DNA of 64,000 nt from Halomonas sp. GFAJ-1 (GTDB lineage Bacteria > Pseudomonadota > Gammaproteobacteria > Pseudomonadales > Halomonadaceae). Each line of letters starts with the position of its first letter. The first letter of the stretch is position 1. Position numbers and translations under genes: made by a program. Where the stretch lies: positions 248,001 through 312,000 of the forward strand of contig CP016490.1 of the NCBI GenBank assembly GCA_002966495.1, read 5' to 3'. The notes under the pieces were generated by a model. That model worked only from the letters and a program-made list of their open reading frames with translations, did no database searches and was not told the origin of the DNA. Of the stretch, positions 35,824 through 43,941 are shown piece after piece.

Positions 35824-36647
35824 GGCGCTGAGCTTCGCCACTGATCAGCTAGCGCGACTAGCTTAGGCCATAGCGCACGCTTAGCATTGCCACTCTGGGT
35901 AAGCGTCGCTAAAGCGGGCCCCTGCCATACCGGCAGCCCCAAGGTATGACTCTTATCCTGATTAACCGCCATGACCTGCACCAAGGGTGCGTCATCGGCT
36001 ACTGAATCAGCTCCCCACCACAGCACGTGCTCTAGCTGCCAGCCTTGCCGACTGGCGGCACCGGCTATAAAAGCAGCCACACCATCCCGGGCTTCTTCTA
36101 GCGGCTCTTCCGGCGTAAACACGGTGGCCATTGGCGGCCATTTAAAATAGATGACCGCTGGCAGCGCGCCGTTTAGCACGCCTGCTGCCCGCAGCATGTT
36201 GGCCAACAACTGCTGCTCGCTGGGCCCAAGCTCACCCTCACAAATCGCCAGCCAGCGTCCACCGAGACACACACAGGAGAGGCTGAATTCAAGCGGCTGT
36301 GCCTGCTGAATCGGCGTAATGCTTGCCGCAGGCTCGGCGGGTGCTTCCACTTCTGGGGCAACGGCAGGCGCCTCCTGGCCTAGCAGTGCGCGCACGGCCG
36401 ACGGCGATGCAGCCCCTGAGGGCACCGAGGAAGGGGTTGCAGCAGACGGTGTTTGGCTGCGCGGGCGCGGGGTTGCGGGGGCGTCATCCAGCAAGGCATG
36501 CAAGCGCTCGCGAGGGGGCTGAGACGCAGGGGCGTCTTCCCACTCGCAGGCTTGGGTAGGCAGCGCGTTAGGCAGTTCATAACGTGACGCCCAGGCAGTG
36601 ATGCCCATGGCGTCAAGATACTGCCTGCGAATAACCTCAGGGGTCAC
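35820..36647 (-). CDS. holD: Probable DNA polymerase III psi subunit (HolD-like, long form)
   Basis: The 275-residue product carries, near residue 10, YLDAMGITAWASR, which resembles the HolD motif (Q-L-x-x-L-G-I-T-x-W-x-x-R) that docks on the clamp loader. A Pro/Ala-rich linker (about residues 30-120) follows, then a C-terminal domain with WLAICEGELGPSEQQLLANML and ATLTQSGNAKRALWPKL, which line up with the HolD core and its C-terminal helix. The psi subunit of pseudomonads is known to be long, cryptic and encoded next to rimI; this gene is immediately upstream of rimI. The call is by motif and context, not a search. Start GTG 36647 forms GTGA with the bolA stop. Confidence 0.72.
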   Translation of the reverse strand: MTPEVIRRQYLDAMGITAWASRYELPNALPTQACEWEDAPASQPPRERLHALLDDAPATPRPRSQTPSAATPSSVPSGAASPSAVRALLGQEAPAVAPEVEAPAEPAASITPIQQAQPLEFSLSCVCLGGRWLAICEGELGPSEQQLLANMLRAAGVLNGALPAVIYFKWPPMATVFTPEEPLEEARDGVAAFIAGAASRQGWQLEHVLWWGADSVADDAPLVQVMAVNQDKSHTLGLPVWQGPALATLTQSGNAKRALWPKLVALADQWRSSAP

Positions 36648-36952
36648 TGGCCGCCGCCGCGGCAGTTGGGAGAATCCGGGCGCTCGCCGCCCCGTGCCTG
36701 CCACTCTTTGGGCGTGTACAGATGCAGCGCCAACGCGTGCACCGGGCCAGTTAGCTCATCAGCCAACAGGGCGTAAATTTGCTGATGGCGCTTCACCGGC
36801 ATCATGCCATCGAAGCTATCGCTCACCAGGGTCACTTTAAAGTGAGTTTCGGCGTTCGCTGGCACGTTATGCATATGGCTTTCATTCTCTACGTGCAGCA
36901 CGTCTGGGGTTAACGCCGCTAACTTCTGCTCTATTTGTGTCTGCATCGCCAT
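36644..36952 (-). CDS. bolA: BolA family protein
   Basis: A 102-residue BolA/IbaG-like protein. Starts MAMQTQIEQKLAALTP, has the invariant His in SHMHNVPANAETHFKV and in MMPVKRHQQIYALL, and ends LHLYTPKEWQARGGERPDSP then NCRGGG. These proteins bind monothiol glutaredoxins and Fe-S clusters and shift cell shape under stress. Upstream of the psi-like gene with a GTGA overlap. Confidence 0.95.
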   Translation of the reverse strand: MAMQTQIEQKLAALTPDVLHVENESHMHNVPANAETHFKVTLVSDSFDGMMPVKRHQQIYALLADELTGPVHALALHLYTPKEWQARGGERPDSPNCRGGGQ

Positions 36953-36993
36953 GGGGGCTCTCCTTCAATCAGCAACCGCCCTATTGTACGCCC

Positions 36994-38397
36994 TTACTTA
37001 CCAACAGACGATGCCCGACGCTCAACAAGGGCACGCTGAGCGAGGCTTACCCGTGAAAGGCTTGCCACCAGTGCTAGCAGCGTGGTGCCCGCTCCCAACC
37101 AAAGCGTAACCTGCACAGGCAGGCCAAGGGCCAGTGCAGCCCCCACTAGCGCCACCCCAAACGACTGCCCAACGGTACGGGTAGTACTCATCACGCCGGA
37201 GACGTTGGCACTGCGCGCAGGCGGCAGGCTACCCATCATCTCTCGATTGTTCGGCGGCTGGAATAGCCCAAAGCCAATGCCACAGAGCGCCGTGCGCCAC
37301 AGGCTATCAGCCACGCCGCTAGTCTCATCCACCAGCGCCAGCGCCACCAACCCAATAATCAGCAGTACGAGCCCAGTGCTAGAGAGCAGACTGGGATTAA
37401 TCCGGTCGGCCAAGCGCCCTGCCAGCGGTCCTACCACCATAATGGCCAGCGGCCAGGGGGTGAATAGCCATGCAGTTTCCAGCGGCGAGAAGCCCATCTG
37501 CTCCTGATACAGGAACGACAGCGCCACAAAAGTTAATCCCTGGCCAATAAACGCCAAACCCGACGCCGAGACCGCGAGTGTAAAGCGCTTCTCCGCGAAT
37601 ACGCTCAGTGGCAACAAAGGGAAAGGGGCACGGCGCTGGCGACGGATAAACAGCGCACAGGCCGTGACGGCCAGCAGTGCCCAGCCGCCGCTTTGCCACA
37701 GCGGCGCGGCATGACCAACGGCGTCCATGGCAATAAAAAAGCTGGCCAGCATCAGTATGGAGAAACACGCGCCCTGGATGTCAAAACTGCCCTGGCGCGG
37801 CTTGTCCCGTGGCAACGCCCGGCTGGCAAGCCACAGCGAGCAGACCCCCAGCGGCACATTTAGGGCAAACAGCCACGGCCAGTCGGCAAAGGAGAGAATC
37901 ACACCACTGAGGGTAGGGCCCGCCGCGTAGCCACCGGCAACGACTAAAGCACTCAGGCCAAGCGCACTGCCCAGCAGACGCGATGGAAAGATCGCTCGAT
38001 ACAGCGAAGGCCCAATCGAGAGCGTGGCCGCGGCCCCTAACCCTTGCAGGGCGCGAAACACCAGCAACGTTTCTAAGTTACGCGATAGCGCCGCCCCCAG
38101 AGCGGCCACCACAAAGGTCGCTAAGCCAAACAGGTAGAGCCGCCTGCGGGTAATCAGCTCACTGATACCGGCAAACACTAGCAGGAATGCCGCACACACG
38201 ACCTGGAATAAATTGGTGATCCATACAGCTCTGGAAGCAGGCACGTTAAGGTCAGCGGCAATGGTCGGCAGCGCTAAGTTGATCATGGTGGTATCCACCA
38301 CCGCCATCAGCGTGCCGGTGACCAGCGCTAATACCGCCAACGCGCGCTCTGGCCCTGGCAGGCCGTCGTCACCTGGGCGGGATTCAAACAGTCGCAT
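36994..38397 (-). CDS. MFS transporter, DHA2-like (drug:H+ antiporter family)
   Basis: A 467-residue inner-membrane protein with about 14 hydrophobic segments. The motif DTTMINLALPTIAADL with VVDTTMIN in helix 1, followed by SRAVWITNLFQVVCAAFLL, and GYAAGPTLSGVILSFADWPWLFALNVPLGV (motif C region), are typical of DHA2/EmrB-QacA proteins. Substrate is unknown; multidrug export is the family default. It is a lone gene between bolA and the gene at 38486. Confidence 0.85.
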   Translation of the reverse strand: MRLFESRPGDDGLPGPERALAVLALVTGTLMAVVDTTMINLALPTIAADLNVPASRAVWITNLFQVVCAAFLLVFAGISELITRRRLYLFGLATFVVAALGAALSRNLETLLVFRALQGLGAAATLSIGPSLYRAIFPSRLLGSALGLSALVVAGGYAAGPTLSGVILSFADWPWLFALNVPLGVCSLWLASRALPRDKPRQGSFDIQGACFSILMLASFFIAMDAVGHAAPLWQSGGWALLAVTACALFIRRQRRAPFPLLPLSVFAEKRFTLAVSASGLAFIGQGLTFVALSFLYQEQMGFSPLETAWLFTPWPLAIMVVGPLAGRLADRINPSLLSSTGLVLLIIGLVALALVDETSGVADSLWRTALCGIGFGLFQPPNNREMMGSLPPARSANVSGVMSTTRTVGQSFGVALVGAALALGLPVQVTLWLGAGTTLLALVASLSRVSLAQRALVERRASSVGK

Positions 38398-38430
38398 GGT
38401 TGTCAGTTCCTAAACAGCCCCCTTAAAACA

Positions 38431-38456
38431 GTAAAACCGGCCGAAGCCGGTTTTAC
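38431..38456 (-). terminator. Terminator after the 38486 gene
   Basis: GTAAAACCGGC (38431-38441) pairs with GCCGGTTTTAC (38446-38456) around CGAA. Read on minus it is 30 nt after the stop of the upstream gene and is followed by TGTTTTAAGG. The symmetric stem could also work on plus. Confidence 0.8.
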
Positions 38457-38485
38457 GATGCGCTTACGCTAAAAATAATAGCACG

Positions 38486-38872
38486 CTAATCTTGTTCGTT
38501 GTCGAGTAGCAGCGCATCTTCAACCTCGGAGATCTCCAGGGCGGTTTCGTCGTCCAGGTCAATCGCCAAATAACTGTGCTCAACGCGCAAGAAGTCCTGA
38601 AACAGCGACCAATCGAGTTTCTCTGGCCACTGACGCTCATCCTCTTCCCAAGCGCGCAGCTCGGTCTCCAGGATTTCTACGTGGCGTTCGCGAACAAAGG
38701 TCTCCAGCGCTTCAGGGGTATCCATTTCAGGAATAAGATACACCGTGCTTTCACGTTCGACGTCGTCCAGGGTCAGGTCGTCGTCTCCCATGGTGGGTTC
38801 GAGCGCATTGATCCAGTCCACGAAGGTCTGGGTCGGCCTGACGCTCAGGGCAGAGCGATTTAGCAGTTTCAT
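38486..38872 (-). CDS. Hypothetical protein, acidic
   Basis: I do not recognise this 128-residue protein. It begins MKLLNRSALSVRPTQTFVDW, has no signal or membrane segment, and is strongly acidic (tail EVEDALLLDNEQD). The stretch TPEALETFVRERHVEILETEL and LDWSLFQDFLRVEHSYLAIDL suggests a folded alpha-beta domain. ATG 38872 has GAGGAG just upstream; the frame is open to 38947. It follows lysS by 92 bp in the same direction and ends at a terminator. Confidence 0.85.
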   Translation of the reverse strand: MKLLNRSALSVRPTQTFVDWINALEPTMGDDDLTLDDVERESTVYLIPEMDTPEALETFVRERHVEILETELRAWEEDERQWPEKLDWSLFQDFLRVEHSYLAIDLDDETALEISEVEDALLLDNEQD

Positions 38873-38964
38873 GGGATTCTCCTCGCCGTCGAAACGTTGA
38901 CCATTATGGGCGCTAAAACGCGTCCTTACCAACTTTTCGTCCGTCACCGGACAGTTAGCTGGAT

Positions 38965-40476
38965 TTAATCTACTTCGGGGCGCATTGCCGGGAACAGCAG
39001 TACATCACGAATGGATGGGCTGTCGGTAAACAGCATCACCAAACGGTCAATACCAATGCCTTCACCTGCTGTCGGAGGCATGCCGTACTCAAGCGCGCGC
39101 ACGTAGTCCGCATCGTAGTACATCGCCTCCAGGTCGCCAGCGTCTTTTTCCGCTGCTTGCTCGCGGAAACGCTCCGCCTGGTCTTCGGCGTCGTTAAGCT
39201 CCGAGAAGCCGTTAGCGATCTCTCGACCACCCACGAAAAACTCAAAACGGTCGGTAACGAACGGATTGGCATCGTTGCGCCGCGCCAGCGGGCTGACTTC
39301 TGCTGGATATTCAGTGATAAACGTCGGCTGGTCCAACTTGTGCTCGGCCACCTCTTCGAAGATTTCGGTCTGGATTTTGCCTAGGCCCCAGCTCTCTTTC
39401 ACCTTGATACCCAGCTTTTCAGCCACTGTCCGCGCGGCTTCCAACGTATCGAGATCCGCATTGGTGATACCGTCGCCATGATCAAGAATCGCTTGGCGCA
39501 ACGTCAGGCGATGGAAAGGCTGGCCAAAGTCGTAGCTGGCGCCTTGATAGCTCAGCGTCGTGGTACCCAGCACTTCTTCGGCGGCGGTGCGCAGCATGGC
39601 TTCGGTCATGTCGAGCAAGTCACGGTAGTCCGCGTAGGCCCAATAAAACTCGACCATGGTGAACTCAGGATTATGCCGTGTGGAGAGCCCTTCGTTACGG
39701 AAATTACGGTTGATCTCGAACACTTTCTCGAAGCCGCCCACGACTAGCCGCTTAAGATAAAGCTCCGGGGCAATACGCAGATACATATCAATATCTAGCG
39801 CGTTGTGGTGAGTGATAAACGGCCGCGCCGCCGCGCCGCCAGGAATCGGCTGGAGCATTGGCGTTTCCACTTCCATAAAGCCACGGGCTTCAAAGAAGCG
39901 TCGCATGGAGCTGATGACCGCCGCCCGCGTCTCAAACACTTTACGCGACTGCGGATTCATAATCAGATCCACATAGCGCTGGCGGTAGCGCGCCTCTTGG
40001 TCGGTCAGGCCGTGGAACTTATCGGGCAGCGGGCGCAGGCTCTTTGTAAGCAGCTGCGTCTCTTTCATCATCACGTAGAGATCGCCCTTACCCGATTTAT
40101 GCACCGGGCCACGGGCAGCGACGATATCGCCGATATCCCAGCCTTTGATATCCTCAAGCACGTCTTCCGGCAGGCCCTTTTTATCCACGTAGAGCTGAAT
40201 CTGACCAGCCACATCCTGAATCACGATAAAGGGGCCGCGTTTACGCATAACACGACCCGCCACCGAGGCGTGGTGGTCAAGCGTTTCCAGCTCTGCCTTA
40301 TCCTTGTCGCCCAGCAGGTTTTGCAGCTCAACGGTTAAGCTGTCGCGGCGGAAATCATTCGGGAAAGCGCTCTTACCCTGCTCGGCCGTGCGCTCACGGT
40401 GGGCCGCGAGTTTGGCTCGGCGCTCGGCGATCAGGTGGTTTTCGTTATCGAGAGAAGACGCGTCTTGGTTAGCCAT
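38965..40476 (-). CDS. lysS: Lysyl-tRNA synthetase (class II)
   Basis: Charges tRNA-Lys. The 503-residue enzyme has an OB-fold anticodon domain (SVAGRVMRKRGPFIVIQDVAGQ) and a class II core with motif 1 around KVFETRAAVISSMRRFFEARGF, motif 2 FEINRNFRNEGLSTRHNPEFTM and motif 3 GEGIGIDRLVMLFTD. It lies 33 bp after prfB, a conserved pair in gammaproteobacteria. Confidence 0.97.
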   Translation of the reverse strand: MANQDASSLDNENHLIAERRAKLAAHRERTAEQGKSAFPNDFRRDSLTVELQNLLGDKDKAELETLDHHASVAGRVMRKRGPFIVIQDVAGQIQLYVDKKGLPEDVLEDIKGWDIGDIVAARGPVHKSGKGDLYVMMKETQLLTKSLRPLPDKFHGLTDQEARYRQRYVDLIMNPQSRKVFETRAAVISSMRRFFEARGFMEVETPMLQPIPGGAAARPFITHHNALDIDMYLRIAPELYLKRLVVGGFEKVFEINRNFRNEGLSTRHNPEFTMVEFYWAYADYRDLLDMTEAMLRTAAEEVLGTTTLSYQGASYDFGQPFHRLTLRQAILDHGDGITNADLDTLEAARTVAEKLGIKVKESWGLGKIQTEIFEEVAEHKLDQPTFITEYPAEVSPLARRNDANPFVTDRFEFFVGGREIANGFSELNDAEDQAERFREQAAEKDAGDLEAMYYDADYVRALEYGMPPTAGEGIGIDRLVMLFTDSPSIRDVLLFPAMRPEVD

Positions 40477-40509
40477 CGGGCACCCTATTCATGTTCAAAC
40501 GCTAAAAAA

Positions 40510-41608
40510 TTACAAACCCTGCTTCAGGCTAGCGACGATAAACTGGTCTAAATCACCATCGAGCACTTTGTCGCAGTTGCTGGACTGAACGCCGGTGCGC
40601 AGGTCTTTGATACGCTGATCGTCCAATACATAAGAGCGAATTTGGCTACCCCAGCCGATATCAGCTTTGGAGTCTTCTGCTTCCTGCTTGGCCACATTGC
40701 GCTTCTGCATTTCGTGCTCCCACAGCTTCGCTTTTAACTGCTTCATGGCGAAGTCGCGGTTGGCGTGCTGGCTGCGCTGATTCTGGCACGCCACCACAAT
40801 ACCCGTGGGCTCGTGGGTGATCCGCACTGCAGAGTCGGTGGTGTTAACGTGCTGGCCACCGGCACCACTAGAGCGATAGGTGTCCACGCGCAGGTCGGAA
40901 GGATTAATTTCAACTTCAAAGCTGTCGTCGATTTCTGGTGACAAAAACACCGACGCAAAGGAGGTATGGCGACGGCCACCGGAGTCAAACGGGCTTTTAC
41001 GCACTAAACGGTGAACGCCGGTTTCAGTACGCAGCCAGCCAAAGGCGTAATCACCCTGAATGTGGATCGACGCAGATTTAATACCTGCCACTTCACCTGC
41101 GGAAATTTCAATAATCTCTGCTTTAAAGCCGTGGCTCTCTGCCCAACGCAGGTACATGCGCAGCAAGATGTTCGCCCAGTCTTGCGCTTCGGTACCGCCA
41201 GAGCCTGACTGAACATCCAGATAGGCGTTGTTCTCGTCCATTTCACCGGAAAACATGCGGCGAAACTCAAGCTTTTCTAGCGCGCCTTGCAGGCCATCAA
41301 GTTCGCTACGAACTTCCTCAACGGTGCCTTCGTCCTCTTCCATTTCGGCCAGTTCTAGCAGGTCGCGGCTATCAGCCAAGCCCTGATCGAGTTCGTCAAT
41401 AGTCGCCACAATGGCTTCAAGGGAAGCACGCTCTTTGCCCAGCTTCTGGGCGTAGTCCGGGTCGTTCCAAACGTTGGGGTCTTCAAGCTCGCGGGAAACT
41501 TCTTCTAGCCGATCTTTACGCTCGGCATAGTCAAAGATACCCCCTAAGAACGTCTGTCCGCTCAGACAGGTCCTTGATCTGGTTATGAATCGGGTTAGTT
41601 TCCAACAT
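40510..41608 (-). CDS. prfB: Peptide chain release factor 2 with programmed +1 frameshift
   Basis: RF2 reads UGA and UAA. The first 25 codons (MLETNPIHNQIKDLSERTDV, then LRGYL) run from ATG 41608 to an in-frame TGA at 41531-41533; translation then shifts +1 by skipping 41533 and continues DYAERKDRLEEVS to the stop at 40510, giving 365 residues, the same as E. coli RF2. The tripeptide anticodon SPF (KSPFDSGGRRH) and the hydrolytic motif GAGGQHVNTTDSAVRITH are intact. Frame loss is therefore regulatory, not a pseudogene. Confidence 0.97.
41530..41548 (-). promoter_or_regulatory. RF2 +1 frameshift site
   Basis: On minus the site reads CTTAGGGGGTATCTTTGAC. The internal AGGGGG acts as a Shine-Dalgarno-like stimulator 3 nt before the slippery CTT, and TGA followed by C is a poor stop. 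Low RF2 slows termination and raises shifting, so RF2 controls its own level. The sequence agrees with the E. coli site as I recall it. Confidence 0.95.
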
Positions 41609-41654
41609 GGACGCCCTTGCCTTGGTCAGTAGTGCACGGTTCAAAAGAGACAGG

Positions 41655-41714
41655 CGCCGCTGGGCCGACTGCGCGCTATTACGTTAAACGTTAGCACCCG
41701 CCAGCCCAGCGGCG
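41655..41714. repeat. Long inverted repeat upstream of prfB
   Basis: CGCCGCTGGGC (41655-41665) and GCCCAGCGGCG (41704-41714) are perfect 11-bp complements separated by 38 nt, and the spacer holds a small dyad ACGTTAAACGT. It lies 47-106 bp upstream of the prfB ATG. A transcript through it would form a long-range stem in the leader. Function unknown. Confidence 0.7.
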
Positions 41715-41803
41715 AAATTCTAAGGCGCATTGTAACGAAACCTAGCGCTTACCGCACCCACCCCGCGTGGATGGTCACTCTGTACAAATTCCCGGCTGAA
41801 AGC

Positions 41804-41825
41804 AAAAACCCGGCCGAGGCCGGGT
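41804..41825 (-). terminator. Terminator after the FadL-type gene
   Basis: On minus, ACCCGGC pairs with GCCGGGT around a 4-nt loop, followed by TTTT. It lies 46 nt after the stop at 41871 and separates that gene from prfB. Confidence 0.85.
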
Positions 41826-41870
41826 CAGTGACTAACGATAGTCGATCAATAAGTGTTAACGCGCTATCCG

Positions 41871-43223
41871 TTAGAAGCGGTAGGTAAGCTGAGCACCGAA
41901 ACCATGGGCTTCGTTTTTGTAGTCACCGGAATAGTTAGAGGTAATAGGCGGTGTTTGTTGACCAGCTACCGTAAAACTATCGGTTTTAGTTTGCTCAACT
42001 TGGGTGCCGCGCTCTGTCAAGTAAGAGTAGGCAAAGTCTAACGTAAGATCAGGTGTTGGGCTCCAGCCTGCGCCAATGGAAAAGATACGACGGTCATCTG
42101 AAGGAATGCGCACACTACGGGTGGCATCCTGGGTTGGCGTGAAATCCAGCGTAACACCCGCACGAAGAGCTAGTGCAGGCGTTAGCTGATACTCACCACC
42201 GGTTGAAAAAGCCCAAGCATTTGAGTAGTTCTGCTGCTCGTTAGTAATTACATCACGCTCTACGCCACTCACGAGAATCTTGTCAAAGCGACTCCAGCGT
42301 GCCCAGGAAGCACCAAACATGAGTTTGAGGTCATCACTCATCTGCTGGGTAAGAGAGAAGTTAACCGTTTCAGGTGTAGTTAAGTCTAAAGAGGCATCAT
42401 CCGTAATAGTGCCTAGGCCTAACTGATCCAGCACAGGAGAACTTGCCGTGAAGTCACCCTCAAGTGTGTAATCAACCTTTGAGCGATAAGTTAAACCAAA
42501 GGTCGTTTCTGGCACCGGCTGATAAATCACCCCGAGATTATAACCCCAGGCTTCATCGTCACCCTCAACCCGCGAATCTACTTCAGTGATAATTGGAGAG
42601 CCATCAGGCGCTTGTCCAACAGCCACGGGTACTTGGCGGTGCAACTCTCCATCCACACGGTTATAGGTTAAACCAACGCCTACGCCCCACTGCTCATTGA
42701 AGCGATAAGACACCGTTGGCTGGGCCGAGATAACTCTAACTTCAGTGTAGTTACCTTGGTTACGTCCCATAAAACCATCTTCATAGTCGGTTTTCGAGCC
42801 AAAAGGAGCATAAACCCCAAAACCAAACGCCAGCTGTTCGTTAACGGGTTGTGCATAAAATGCAAAGGGAATTAACGTTCCCGGCACCATATCGCCGTCA
42901 TTACTCCCTCCCGCCGAACCTAATGGCAGCGAGCCCCCTGGCGTTTCCAGAAAGCGGCTAGAGGTAGGGTTGTCTATATCAGAGTTGACATTTAGATAGG
43001 TTCCACCCGCAGTGATTTGGGCACGATCGAGAAATGACATGCCCGCTGGATTGCCAAATACGATGGTGGCATCGTTAACGTTGGAGCTACGGCCTGCGTG
43101 CCCATACCCCTGACCACTGACGCTCTGTTCGTTGATTTGGTACCCGCCTGCGTTCGCTTGGCTGGCAAATGCTACCGCTGCGATTGCAGCCGTCAGAGTG
43201 AGCTTTTTAAAGTTATTATACAT
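41871..43223 (-). CDS. FadL/TodX family outer-membrane long-chain fatty-acid transporter
   Basis: The 450-residue protein has a signal peptide (LTAAIAAVAFASQANA) and the FadL N-terminus GGYQINEQSVSGQGYGHAGR, with the NPAGM box (FGNPAGMSFLDRAQI), followed by a 14-strand barrel ending in an aromatic LTYRF. FadL proteins pass hydrophobic molecules, usually long-chain fatty acids or aromatics, by lateral diffusion. Symbol fadL is plausible but paralogues are common. A possible PsrA-type operator lies just upstream. Confidence 0.93.
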   Translation of the reverse strand: MYNNFKKLTLTAAIAAVAFASQANAGGYQINEQSVSGQGYGHAGRSSNVNDATIVFGNPAGMSFLDRAQITAGGTYLNVNSDIDNPTSSRFLETPGGSLPLGSAGGSNDGDMVPGTLIPFAFYAQPVNEQLAFGFGVYAPFGSKTDYEDGFMGRNQGNYTEVRVISAQPTVSYRFNEQWGVGVGLTYNRVDGELHRQVPVAVGQAPDGSPIITEVDSRVEGDDEAWGYNLGVIYQPVPETTFGLTYRSKVDYTLEGDFTASSPVLDQLGLGTITDDASLDLTTPETVNFSLTQQMSDDLKLMFGASWARWSRFDKILVSGVERDVITNEQQNYSNAWAFSTGGEYQLTPALALRAGVTLDFTPTQDATRSVRIPSDDRRIFSIGAGWSPTPDLTLDFAYSYLTERGTQVEQTKTDSFTVAGQQTPPITSNYSGDYKNEAHGFGAQLTYRF

Positions 43224-43320
43224 AGTGGGCCTCTCTTCCCAATGATCCAGTGGATAGTGCCATCCACCCTCGTTGTTCTTACGTGTTAGTTTTCGCCCAA
43301 TGCAGGGTTTGGTTCAAGGG

Positions 43321-43353
43321 CAAACGAGCGTTTTATTTTGTTTTTTACTTATA
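43321..43353 (-). promoter_or_regulatory. Putative promoter and PsrA-like operator for the FadL-type gene
   Basis: On minus, TATAAG at 43348-43353 is a reasonable -10. Just downstream, CAAAC, four bases, then GTTTT at 43321-43334 is one mismatch from the PsrA box (C/G-AAAC-N2-4-GTTT-G/C) used by pseudomonads to repress fatty-acid genes. Its place around the start site would suit repression relieved by acyl-CoA. Motif match is seen; regulator is inferred. Confidence 0.4.
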
Positions 43354-43417
43354 CATTAGTCGCACGACTGTTTTAAATCAGTGTTTTAGTCCTATTGGCT
43401 GAGTGTTCGAACGTCGC

Positions 43418-43449
43418 TTGACCTATGGGTTACCCATAGGTTTTAAACT
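43418..43449 (+). promoter_or_regulatory. MerR-type operator/promoter of the merR-copA operon
   Basis: TTGACC (43418-43423) is separated by a long 19-20 nt spacer from TTAAAC/TAAACT (43443-43449). The spacer holds a perfect dyad, arms ACCTATGGGT and ACCCATAGGT around a single T (43421-43441). The stretched spacer plus central palindrome is the hallmark of promoters that MerR-family activators untwist when they bind metal, and it also implies autoregulation. Confidence 0.9.
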
Positions 43450-43482
43450 GAATCAGCTTAATTTATGGAAGCGGGGGAAGTT

Positions 43483-43941
43483 ATGCAAACAGCCACAATA
43501 AAAGTTGGCGAGCTAGCCAAGCGCGGTGGCGTTACCGCTGAAACAGTGCGTCACTACACTCGTGAAGGCCTCTTGGCGCCAACGCGCCACCCTGACAATG
43601 GCTACCAGCTCTATTCCGGCACCGATGCTGAGCGCCTGCAATTTATTCAGCGGGCGCGCAAGCTCGGTTTTAGCGTAGCGGAAATCCGCGACATTTTGGC
43701 CCACGCTGACCAAGGCGACTCCCCCTGCCCGCTGGTACGCGATCTGCTCGCGAACCGTTTGCCGCAAATTCGCGCGCGCATTACCGAACTAGAGGCACTT
43801 GCCCAGCGTATGGAACAGGCGCTGGAAAGCTGGCAGGAGATGCCCGATGGCACGCCAGACGGCCACAGCCTATGCCGATTAATTGAAAGCTTTCCTGAGG
43901 AGGCACCATGCAGCGCAAAACCGTGCAGCCACAAACGCTAA
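43483..43941 (+). CDS. MerR family metal-responsive regulator (CueR-like)
   Basis: A 152-residue MerR protein with HTH motif GELAKRGGVTAETVRHYTREGLL, the wing (NGYQLYSGTDAERLQFIQRAR), a dimerisation helix, and cysteines at 82, 131, 143 and 148. The loop DGTPDGHSLCRLIE lacks the first Cys of the usual CxnC copper loop (CueR Cys112/Cys120), so metal choice cannot be read directly. GGGGGAAG lies just upstream of the ATG at 43483. It overlaps copA by 34 bp, so copper is the likely inducer, judged from the target. Confidence 0.88.
   Translation: MQTATIKVGELAKRGGVTAETVRHYTREGLLAPTRHPDNGYQLYSGTDAERLQFIQRARKLGFSVAEIRDILAHADQGDSPCPLVRDLLANRLPQIRARITELEALAQRMEQALESWQEMPDGTPDGHSLCRLIESFPEEAPCSAKPCSHKR

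Noticed and set aside
40510..41409. prfB as a truncated or broken gene starting at 41409
   Set aside because: The upstream exon-like segment, in-frame TGA and canonical frameshift signal explain the break; the full product has normal length.
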